Source: VXNE01 sp964518405
GTDB lineage: Bacteria; Pseudomonadota; Gammaproteobacteria; Pseudomonadales; Azotimanducaceae
Assembly (NCBI GenBank): GCA_964518405.1
Contig: CAZFGB010000015.1
Location: 1-21,393 of the forward strand
Direction of reading: 5' to 3'
DNA length: 21,393 bases
How positions within the stretch are numbered: the stretch's first letter is position 1; each line of letters starts with the position of its first letter. Below are positions 1 to 5,873 of the stretch, piece by piece. The position numbers and the translations under genes were made by a program. The notes under the pieces were generated by a model. That model saw only the letters and a list, made by a program, of their open reading frames with translations, searched no databases and was not told where the DNA came from.

Positions 1-270
1 CTTCTGTTCGATGGAAATGGCCGGAGAAAGCCCTTCGATGTGATCGATATCCGGCTTCTCCATCATCGAGAGAAACTGCCGGGCGTAAGCCGACAACGAC
101 TCCACGTAGCGCCGCTGCCCCTCGGCATAGAGCGTGTCGAACGCCAGCGACGACTTGCCGGAACCGGACAGTCCCGTGATCACGACCAGCCGGTCGCGCG
201 GGATGTCGAGATCGATGTTCTTCAGATTGTGCGTGCGCGCGCCGCGCACGGCAATCGTCGACGGATTCAT
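1..270 (-). CDS. uvrA: UvrA, excinuclease ABC subunit A (N-terminal 90 residues, cut by window edge)
   Basis: UvrA is the damage-recognition ATPase of nucleotide excision repair; it loads UvrB on lesions. Reading the minus strand from the ATG at 268-270 gives a typical UvrA N-terminus. VRGARTHNLKNI at residues 8-19 is followed by the Walker A segment GLSGSGKSSLAF (about 33-44), then YAEGQRRYVESLSAYARQF and EKPDIDHIEGLSPAISIEQK. The rest of the gene lies beyond base 1. The start matches the short N-terminus usual for the family; no in-frame alternative start was seen just upstream. It is divergent from ssb, the same arrangement as in E. coli. The identification is essentially certain; nothing can be said about the missing part. 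Confidence 0.97.
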   Translation of the reverse strand, partial: MNPSTIAVRGARTHNLKNIDLDIPRDRLVVITGLSGSGKSSLAFDTLYAEGQRRYVESLSAYARQFLSMMEKPDIDHIEGLSPAISIEQK

Positions 271-425
271 TCGCGCCCTGTCGTCCGGTCAAACCATCGA
301 AAATACGCGGTCGAAATCACCGCCGCAACAGCGCCATTCTCCCACACGGCGGAACGGCAATCTCGGTAGTTTGAGGCTGTGCCTTGCGTTATATTGAAAC
401 ACCTTTCCACGAACGAAGATGAGCC
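271..425. promoter_or_regulatory. uvrA-ssb divergent intergenic region
   Basis: This 155-bp gap must hold the promoters of both genes. On the plus strand there is a plausible -10, TATATT at 390-395, about 30 bases before the ssb ATG; the -35 is poor (a TTGAGG at 371-376 is only 13 bp away). I searched by eye for a LexA box of the CTG-N10-CAG type, which governs uvrA and ssb in E. coli, and found none on either strand. The promoter assignment is tentative. Confidence 0.3.
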
Positions 426-902
426 ATGGCGCGGGGCATCAACAAGGTCATTCTCATAGGCAATCTCGGGCGCGATCCAGAGACGCGCTTTACGCAGGGC
501 GGAAGCGCGGTGACGACCTTCAGCCTCGCCACCTCGGACCAGTGGCGCGACCGCGAAACCAATGAGCAGCAGGATCGGACGGAATGGCACAGGATCGTGT
601 GCTTCCGGCGGCTTGCGGAGATTGCGGGCCAGTACCTGCGCAGGGGTTCGAAGTGCTACATCGAAGGTTCACTGCGAACCAGCTCCTGGGAGGACCGCGA
701 AACGGGCCAGACGCGCTATCGAACGGAAATCGTTGCCCGCGACATGCAAATGCTCGACAGCCGCGGAGAAGCATCGGGAGGCTATGCCCCACCGCCTCGC
801 GGTGGCGCCGCCCAGGAACGGACGCAGCCCGCACGGAGCGCGGCGTCCGCAGCGGACGCGACGGACGATCTCGACGACCTGGACGACGACATTCCGTTTT
901 AG
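426..902 (+). CDS. ssb: Single-stranded DNA-binding protein SSB
   Basis: SSB coats single-stranded DNA in replication, recombination and repair and recruits partner proteins through its acidic tail. The 158-residue product has a complete OB-fold domain (about residues 4-112: GINKVILIGNLGRDPETR, then FSLATSDQW, TEWHRIVCFRRLAEIAGQYL, GSKCYIEGSLRTSSW, YRTEIVARDMQML). A short Gly/Pro/Ala linker (about 115-145) leads to the tail DDLDDLDDDIPF, whose DDIPF tip is the conserved partner-binding peptide. Length is normal (E. coli 178, many relatives 150-170). The ATG at 426 is chosen because MARGINKVILIGNLG is the standard family start. It is transcribed away from uvrA. Identification is secure. Confidence 0.97.
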   Translation: MARGINKVILIGNLGRDPETRFTQGGSAVTTFSLATSDQWRDRETNEQQDRTEWHRIVCFRRLAEIAGQYLRRGSKCYIEGSLRTSSWEDRETGQTRYRTEIVARDMQMLDSRGEASGGYAPPPRGGAAQERTQPARSAASAADATDDLDDLDDDIPF

Positions 903-932
903 CGGGCGATTCGTCGGACGAGCCGAGCTGAC

Positions 933-1187
933 ATGGACGAATACGAACTTGCCACGCTGGCCCTTCTCGGGGCCGGGAACTGGATCGCCGCCGCGCATGT
1001 GGCCGTCGGCCTGATTCAGGCGGGCATCGTGTGGACCGGCATCCGCGCGATGCAGCGCGCGGGCGATCGCCGCGCCGCGGAGCAGGACCAGCGCCACGCC
1101 GAGGCAATGGCCGTGCAAAGAGAAAGCCACGCCGAGGCGATGATCGCGCTTCGTGCGCTCATCGCCCGCACTGACAGCTCGGCATAG
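933..1187 (+). CDS. Small hypothetical protein with one membrane segment and a coiled coil
   Basis: This 84-residue ORF starts 30 bases after ssb on the same strand. About residues 7-37 are hydrophobic (LATLALLGAGNW, HVAVGLIQAGIVWTGI), enough for one membrane helix. The remainder, from RAMQRAGDRRAAEQDQRH onward, is charged and Ala/Glu/Arg/Gln-rich and looks like an alpha-helical coiled coil with the element HAEAM repeated (HAEAMAVQRES, HAEAMIALRA). I do not recognise a named family, and no function is assigned. Closeness to ssb suggests co-transcription but need not mean a shared role. The ribosome binding site is weak. It is probably real because hydrophobic and heptad-like patterns are coherent along the whole frame. 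Confidence 0.55.
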   Translation: MDEYELATLALLGAGNWIAAAHVAVGLIQAGIVWTGIRAMQRAGDRRAAEQDQRHAEAMAVQRESHAEAMIALRALIARTDSSA

Positions 1188-1299
1188 CGCCACCCGAAGG
1201 GCGATCACGTTGGCAGCCTCGGAAAGTGTTCATGATCGGTTGCGCCGGCGGTCCGCCGCTTCGAGATCCCGACCCAAGGTATTGGCGGCGCGTTGATGC

Positions 1300-2085
1300 T
1301 CAAACGAAGAACCATAACAGCATCGTACCCAGCGCCAGCCGGTAGATGACGTAGGGGGCCATTCCCGTCCGGTGCAGGAGCGCGACGAACGCCGAGATGC
1401 AGGCGTAGGCGGCGACCGCAGACACCGCGAATCCAAGCCCCAGATCCGTCCACGGCACGGCTTGGGGCGCGTTCCGGGCGTCGACAGCGGACAGGAGAGC
1501 CGCGCCCGCGATGGTGGGAATGGCCAGCAGGAAGGCAAACCGTGCCGCGCCCTCTCGGCCCAGCCCGACAAGCAACGCTGCGGTAATCGTGATGCCCGAA
1601 CGAGAGACGCCGGGAACCAGGGCCAGCGCCTGGGCGAGGCCGATGACGGTCGCCTGGCCGTAGGACAGCGCGTATTCGTCCCGCGTCGATGTCACCCGCC
1701 GGTCCGCCCACCACAGCGGAATGGCGAAAGCGATGGTCGCGACCGCGATCACGCCCACGGCACGCAGTTCCGACTCAATGAACGGTTTGAACAGGAGTCC
1801 GGCGAGCGCCGCGGGAACGGTTGCGATGGCGACCTTGGATAGCAGCAGCCCCGATGCGCCGGTGCGCAGTCGGATCGCATCGCGGCCGAAGTCCGCCAGT
1901 TCGCGGCGAAAGTAAACGAGGACGGCGGTCAGTGATCCGAGGTGCGCGGCGACATCGAATTCGAGGCCCTGGTCGGGCCACGCGGTCAGTTCAGCCGGAA
2001 GTATCAGGTGGGCGGAACTGGAGATCGGGAGAAATTCCGTAATCCCCTGGATCAGTGCCAGGACAATGACTTGGGAGAGGTCCAC
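1300..2085 (-). CDS. uppP: Undecaprenyl-diphosphate phosphatase UppP (BacA)
   Basis: UppP is an integral inner-membrane phosphatase that converts undecaprenyl diphosphate to the monophosphate, recycling the lipid carrier for peptidoglycan and other surface polymers; high dosage gives bacitracin resistance. The 261-residue protein is almost wholly hydrophobic, with about eight membrane segments. It carries both family signatures: ALIQGITEFLPISSSAHLIL near the N-terminus, with the catalytic Glu of GITE, and ALVPGVSRSGITITAALLVG in the second half, with the essential Arg/Ser of SRSG. Length is that of the family (E. coli 273). The start is a GTG at 2083-2085, chosen because DLSQVIVLALIQGITEF fits the usual short N-terminus; the nearby ATG at 2100-2102 is out of frame. 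It stands alone, divergent from the LON-domain gene. Confidence 0.96.
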   Translation of the reverse strand: MDLSQVIVLALIQGITEFLPISSSAHLILPAELTAWPDQGLEFDVAAHLGSLTAVLVYFRRELADFGRDAIRLRTGASGLLLSKVAIATVPAALAGLLFKPFIESELRAVGVIAVATIAFAIPLWWADRRVTSTRDEYALSYGQATVIGLAQALALVPGVSRSGITITAALLVGLGREGAARFAFLLAIPTIAGAALLSAVDARNAPQAVPWTDLGLGFAVSAVAAYACISAFVALLHRTGMAPYVIYRLALGTMLLWFFV

Positions 2086-2243
2086 GCTGCGGCTAGCGCC
2101 ATGAAACCCGTCGCCTGCCGGCGCCGCGTCTCACCCCCGGCCAAGCCCACTTTTCGCCCAATCCCACCCGTCCCGGCATCCTGTCGATCTTACCGCTGAC
2201 GCGGCAAGTCCGACAGTCCGCTGGTACGTGTTAAGGTGCGGAC

Positions 2244-2861
2244 ATGGCGAAATCCCACAGCGAACTGCCGTTGTTTCCGCTCGGACAGGTGCTCGTTCCA
2301 GGCGGTTCCATGGCGCTCAGGATCTTCGAAGCGCGATACCTTGACCTGGTCGGCCGGTGCATGCGGGAAGATGCCGGCTTCGGCGTCGTGCTTATCCGCA
2401 GAGGCGCCGACACGTACGGCGCAGGCATGGGGCAGCCGGAAATCCACGACATCGGAACCTTGGCGCGCATTGTCGACTTCGATCAGGCCGACGCCGGTCG
2501 CCTGGCCATCAGGATCAGCGGTGAGCGCAAGTTCCGGATTGCCGCTACGCGGGAACAGGCGGACCATCTTCTGCTCGGCGATATCGAATATCTGCCCGAG
2601 GAGGAGGCTTGTCCCGTCGGTGATGGCTTCGAGGGGTTGAGTGCGCTCCTGCGCGAGATCATGCGGCATCCGACCGCATGGTCCGGGGACAGGGCAGACG
2701 ACATCGACCTGAATGACGCGCGAACGCTGGGTTGGCGCTTGGCCGACGCGCTGCCGTTTCCGCCGGAGACCAAGCAGATACTTCTGCAGATGCCTGGTGC
2801 GATGGAACGCCTGGCGGAGATTCGCCGCCTGGTCGAGGGAGCGACCAGGAATGCGGGGTAG
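2244..2861 (+). CDS. LON N-terminal-type (PUA-like) substrate-binding domain protein
   Basis: The 205-residue protein matches stand-alone proteins built from the N-terminal substrate-binding domain of Lon protease, without the ATPase or peptidase parts. ELPLFPLGQVLVPGGSMALRIFEARYLDLV (given here in parts: LPLFPLGQVLVPGG, then LRIFEARY at about 26-33) is the hallmark beta-rich start. A second half contains GDIEYLPEEE and a helical bundle ending LADALPFPPETKQILLQMP. Such proteins are widespread in Proteobacteria, with no agreed biochemical role. The ATG at 2244 has an AAGG seven bases upstream (2233-2236). Its last 11 bases overlap the start of the next gene, so the two are probably translationally coupled. 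Family assignment is firm; function is unknown. Confidence 0.88.
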   Translation: MAKSHSELPLFPLGQVLVPGGSMALRIFEARYLDLVGRCMREDAGFGVVLIRRGADTYGAGMGQPEIHDIGTLARIVDFDQADAGRLAIRISGERKFRIAATREQADHLLLGDIEYLPEEEACPVGDGFEGLSALLREIMRHPTAWSGDRADDIDLNDARTLGWRLADALPFPPETKQILLQMPGAMERLAEIRRLVEGATRNAG

Positions 2862-4335
2862 CGCATTGACGGAACTGCGCCCGGGTTCGGTGGTGCTTGC
2901 GCCGGACGGCACCGCGTTCCCCGTGGACGAAGCATTCGCGGCCGCATTTGAGCCCGGGGACCGCGTGATCGCGGATCCGGCAGCGGGGTTGCTGCGCATT
3001 CCCCGGCGAGATGCTGCCGCAGCTCGCGCCGCTGTCGACCGAGCCGTTGACGCGTTTGAGCGGATGGGATCGGTCCGTGACGATGCCATTGCGATGTTCT
3101 ACCGGTGCTGCGCGGATGCGCTTGCGGACGACGCCGTCCGGGAAGAGATTGCGACGGTCAACGCGTCGGACGTCGAACGCGCCCGGGCGCGGGGCAGATC
3201 GACGACGCGCTTGGCGGTGTCCGCCGACATGCGAGAGAAGATGATCGAGGGCATGCGCGGCTGGGCAAGCACGCCCTCGCGCCGGGGAGCGCTGTTGGAA
3301 ACCATCCGCCACGACGGATTCCGGGTGGAGATGTCAGGCGCGGCGCTCGGGGTCGTGGCATTCGTGTTCGAAGGTCGTCCCAACGTCCTTGCGGACGCCT
3401 GCGGCGTATTGCGCGGGGGCAATACGGTGGTATTTCGCATCGGCAGTGACGCGCTGGCCACGGCGCAGAGCATCATGCGTCTGGCGGTGGTCCCCGCCCT
3501 CGCCGCGGCCGGATTGCCGAAGGGGGCGGTTTCGCTGGTGGATAGCCCCGCGCACGCGGCGGGTTGGGCGGTCTTTCTAGATCAGCGGCTGTCGCTCGCC
3601 GTCGCGCGGGGTTCCGGCCGGACCGTCGAGTTGCTCGGTTCGCTGGCGCGCGGCGCCGGCACCCCGGTGAGTCTGCACGGTACCGGCGGGGCCTGGATCG
3701 TCGTATCGGAGAAGGCGGAAGCCGATCATCTGAAACAGGCCGTTGTGCGATCGCTCGACCGAAAGGTCTGCAACACGCTGAATACCTGTTGCCTGGTCGG
3801 CGCGAGGGCGCGGGACCTCGCGCGGGTTGTGCTTGAGGGTCTGCGCGAAGCCGGCGCCGCCCGCGGCCAGCCGTTCAAGCTGCATGTTGCCGCCGGGGAT
3901 GAAGACCTGGTGCCGCGGGCGCTCTTTGAAACAGACATCCGGGTCGCCCGCGCGCAAGGCGTCCTGGTCGAGAAGCAGGCCGAGGCGATCTCCCGGAAGG
4001 AACTCGGCATCGAGTGGGAGTGGGAGGAGACGCCCGAAGTCACCCTCGTTCGGGCGGCGTCCCTGGATGAGGCGGTCGACCTGTTCAATGCGCAGAGTCC
4101 GCGCCTGGTGGGAGCTCTTGTATCGGAGGATCCGGACGAACACGGGAGGTTCTTCGAAACACTGAATGCGCCTTTTGTCGGCGACGGCCACACGCGATGG
4201 GTGGACGGTCAGTTCGCTCTCAACAAGCCGGAGCTGGGCCTTTCCAATTGGGCCAATGGACGATTGTTCGCCCGCGGCGCGGTGCTTACCGGAGACAGCG
4301 TCTACACGGTGAGAACGCGCTACATCGGTGAGTGA
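2851..4335 (+). CDS. Divergent ProA-like (glutamate-5-semialdehyde dehydrogenase family) aldehyde dehydrogenase
   Basis: The 494-residue product has the aldehyde-dehydrogenase fold and resembles gamma-glutamyl phosphate reductase ProA, which reduces gamma-glutamyl phosphate in proline synthesis. ProA-like stretches are LGVVAFVFEGRPNVLADACG (about 166-185), GGNTVVFRIGSDA, VARGSGRTVELLGSLARGAG, and KVCNTLNTC, whose Cys307 aligns with the catalytic Cys of ProA (TCNTVET). DGQFALNKPELGLSNWA followed by LFARG also matches the ProA C-terminus. It is about 75 residues longer than E. coli ProA and has an added N-terminal segment (residues 6-55, LRPGSVVLAPDGTAFPV onward). The ATG at 2851 has GAGGGAG at 2835-2841 as ribosome binding site and overlaps the previous gene. 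Its place before nadD is where proA lies in Pseudomonas, but divergence leaves the substrate uncertain. Confidence 0.8.
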   Translation: MRGSALTELRPGSVVLAPDGTAFPVDEAFAAAFEPGDRVIADPAAGLLRIPRRDAAAARAAVDRAVDAFERMGSVRDDAIAMFYRCCADALADDAVREEIATVNASDVERARARGRSTTRLAVSADMREKMIEGMRGWASTPSRRGALLETIRHDGFRVEMSGAALGVVAFVFEGRPNVLADACGVLRGGNTVVFRIGSDALATAQSIMRLAVVPALAAAGLPKGAVSLVDSPAHAAGWAVFLDQRLSLAVARGSGRTVELLGSLARGAGTPVSLHGTGGAWIVVSEKAEADHLKQAVVRSLDRKVCNTLNTCCLVGARARDLARVVLEGLREAGAARGQPFKLHVAAGDEDLVPRALFETDIRVARAQGVLVEKQAEAISRKELGIEWEWEETPEVTLVRAASLDEAVDLFNAQSPRLVGALVSEDPDEHGRFFETLNAPFVGDGHTRWVDGQFALNKPELGLSNWANGRLFARGAVLTGDSVYTVRTRYIGE

Positions 4336-4535
4336 CACAACCCTTTCGCTGTTCGGGGCGGCGGCCAACCGCACACACAGCCAGTGAATCGCAGCGTGAC
4401 GGCCTGGGGGGTGGAGCGTATTATCAACGCGATGGATGCGCCCCTCCCATGCGCAGAAACTTCCAAGGAAGCACGCCGCCAACGATGTGGATCGCCCCAC
4501 GACTTCCTTGCGCGTCAGCGGTCGGGGAAGCTCCC

Positions 4536-4610
4536 TTTTCTTGGCGAGGGACACCCTCGCGCTGCTCTTTTCTGCGAGGGACACCCTCGCGCTCCCGGGG
4601 CTGAAGGCGC
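4536..4610 (-). repeat. Palindromic 30-bp-period repeat, two units, upstream of nadD
   Basis: Two perfect hairpins, GCGAGGG-ACA-CCCTCGC, sit at 4544-4560 and 4574-4590, exactly 30 bases apart, joined by a GCTGCTCTTTTCT spacer. Read on the minus strand they form leader GCCTTCAGCCCCGGGAGC, hairpin, AGAAAAG spacer, hairpin, then CAAGAAAAGGGA. The same parts in the opposite orientation lie after nadD (5241-5366), and a one-unit copy ends sdhE. The leader overlaps the probable nadD ribosome binding site (GAAGG, 4603-4607). The spacer is conserved, so this is not a CRISPR array. Confidence 0.85.
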
Positions 4611-4617
4611 CCGGTCG

Positions 4618-5223
4618 TTGAATGTGCGAGCGTTTCTTGGCGGCACATTCGATCCAGTGCATATCGGGCACCTTCACGCTGCCCGTTCCGTGGGAAACGT
4701 TCTCGGCGTATCGTCGGTCACGCTGGTTCTCGCGGCCCGGCCGCCGCATCGGGCGGCTCTTGCCAACGCATCGGATCGATGGGAAATGTTGCGTCTCGCC
4801 GTTGCCGGAGACGCAGCGTTGGGGGCTTGCGACATAGAACTCCGGCGCGGCGGTCCTTCGTACTCCATCGACACCATCGAGTCGCTTGGCGACGGGCGCC
4901 CCATTGTCTGGATCGTGGGCAGCGATGGCCTGGACGCGTTCCCGACCTGGCACCGGTTTCAGGCGTTCGCGAGACATTGCCACATCGTTGTCGTCGTAAG
5001 ACCCGGGACCGCCGTGGCGCCGCTGCCCGGATTCAGAAGGGTTGATGATCCGGCGTGTCTGGCGAGGAGCGAACGCGGATGTCTTTTCGTTCTTTCGCAT
5101 CCCATGCTCGACGTCTCGGCGACGCGCATAAGGCGAGTTCTTTCGGTTGGCGGCGACGCATCTGCTTTGTTACCGTCGCCCGTGTGGACATACATCAGGC
5201 AGCGGGGCCTTTACCATCCCTGA
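4618..5223 (+). CDS. nadD: Nicotinate-nucleotide adenylyltransferase NadD
   Basis: NadD transfers AMP from ATP to nicotinate mononucleotide, giving deamido-NAD, an essential step of NAD synthesis. The protein shows the nucleotidyltransferase signature FLGGTFDPVHIGHLHAA near the N-terminus (GxFDPxHxGH), the substrate segment SYSIDTIESL, IVGSDGLDAFPTWHRF, and the C-terminal DVSATRIRRVL (the ISxTxIR motif). The open frame runs back to 4384, but that stretch is the palindromic repeat. I choose TTG 4618 (201 residues, near the 213 of E. coli) because GAAGG at 4603-4607 is ten bases upstream; GTG 4624 is the alternative, and the ATG at 4623 is out of frame. It stands between proA-like and rsfS, as in Pseudomonas, but isolated on both sides by inverted repeats. 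Confidence 0.94.
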   Translation: MNVRAFLGGTFDPVHIGHLHAARSVGNVLGVSSVTLVLAARPPHRAALANASDRWEMLRLAVAGDAALGACDIELRRGGPSYSIDTIESLGDGRPIVWIVGSDGLDAFPTWHRFQAFARHCHIVVVVRPGTAVAPLPGFRRVDDPACLARSERGCLFVLSHPMLDVSATRIRRVLSVGGDASALLPSPVWTYIRQRGLYHP

Positions 5224-5240
5224 TTCGCGCTTAATGAGGA

Positions 5241-5366
5241 GCCTTCAGCCCGGGAGCGCGAGGGCGTCCCTCGCAGAAAAGAGTAGCGCGAGGGCGTCCC
5301 TCGCAGAAAAGGGCAGCGCGAGGGTGTCGCTCGCGCGAAAGAGTGTCCGAGGGGGGTTGCCCCTCG
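5241..5366 (+). repeat. Palindromic 30-bp-period repeat, about four units, between nadD and rsfS
   Basis: After the leader GCCTTCAGCCCGGGAGC, hairpins start at 5258, 5288 and 5318 (GCGAGGG-CGT-CCCTCGC twice, then GCGAGGG-TGT-CGCTCGC with one mismatch). A decayed fourth, CGAGGGG-GGTTG-CCCCTCG, is at 5348-5366. The period is 30 bases, with a conserved AGAAAAGRGYAGC spacer. Orientation is opposite to the array before nadD. It fills nearly the whole 153-bp gap between nadD and rsfS and may act on the transcript (stability, pausing). Confidence 0.88.
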
Positions 5367-5376
5367 TAGCAAACTG

Positions 5377-5721
5377 ATGCGGCCGAGGGAACTGCGCGAT
5401 CTTGTTGTGGATGCGATCGAGGATCGCAGGGGACGGGATGTCGTCGTCCTGGACGTGGCTTCCCTGACCGATATTACGGACTACATGGTTCTGGTCACGG
5501 GTACTTCGAGACGTCATGTCCGGGCGCTGGTCGACGCCGTGCACGCTGCGGCGAAAAGACGTTCGGTCCAGATCATCGGGGTCGAAGGCACCGACATTGG
5601 CGAGTGGGTATTGCTCGACCTGGCGGATGTGGTTGTACACGTGATGCAGACCGAGACGCGGGCGTTTTATGACCTGGAGCGGTTGTGGAGCGACCTGGCC
5701 TCGCCGTTGGCGGAAATGTAG
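5377..5721 (+). CDS. rsfS: Ribosomal silencing factor RsfS (YbeB)
   Basis: RsfS binds ribosomal protein L14 on the 50S subunit and blocks subunit joining, lowering translation under starvation. The 114-residue protein has the full family pattern: VDAIEDRRGRDVVVLDVASL, TDITDYMVLVTGTSRRHVRAL (split: DYMVLVTGTSRRHV), GVEGTDIGEWVLLDLADVVV and HVMQTETRAFYDLERLW. Length agrees with E. coli (105). The ATG at 5377 lies just after the palindromic repeats, and no clear ribosome binding site is visible, so the repeat region may have altered its leader. The usual next gene, rlmH, is absent; mrdA follows. Identification is certain. Confidence 0.96.
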   Translation: MRPRELRDLVVDAIEDRRGRDVVVLDVASLTDITDYMVLVTGTSRRHVRALVDAVHAAAKRRSVQIIGVEGTDIGEWVLLDLADVVVHVMQTETRAFYDLERLWSDLASPLAEM

Positions 5722-5873
5722 CGCGGCCCGAAACGATGTACGGACGCAGCTATTCCAGCAGCTTCTCCAGCAGCTTGGGCCTTCGGCGCCGCGACCTGAT
5801 TGCGGAAGGCGGCCGTTCGCGGTCCTCGGGTTGGCGCGGCTGGCTGGGCGCCGGCCATGCGCCCGGGGATTCC

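Noticed and set aside
1225..1260. CGGCGG-T-CCGCCG palindrome between the small ORF and uppP
   Set aside because: A one-base loop cannot close such a stem and there is no U tract; it is likely GC-rich coincidence.
4328..4387. A 19-codon ORF (GTG start overlapping the proA-like stop, SDTTLSLFGAAANRTHSQ)
   Set aside because: It is protein-like and well placed for coupling, but too short, with no recognised family; it may be a remnant of the old nadD leader.
4384..4617. N-terminal extension of nadD back to 4384
   Set aside because: These codons translate the palindromic repeat and align with nothing in NadD proteins, whose N-terminus is the GGTFDPVH region.
3577..5100. A 507-codon open frame on the minus strand across proA-like and nadD
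   Set aside because: It is antisense to two well-identified genes, has no family-like motifs and arises from high-GC codon structure.
4536..5366. Regular 30-bp spacing of palindromes suggested a CRISPR array
   Set aside because: The bases between the palindromes are themselves conserved, there are too few units, and no cas gene is near; it is a repeat family of REP type.
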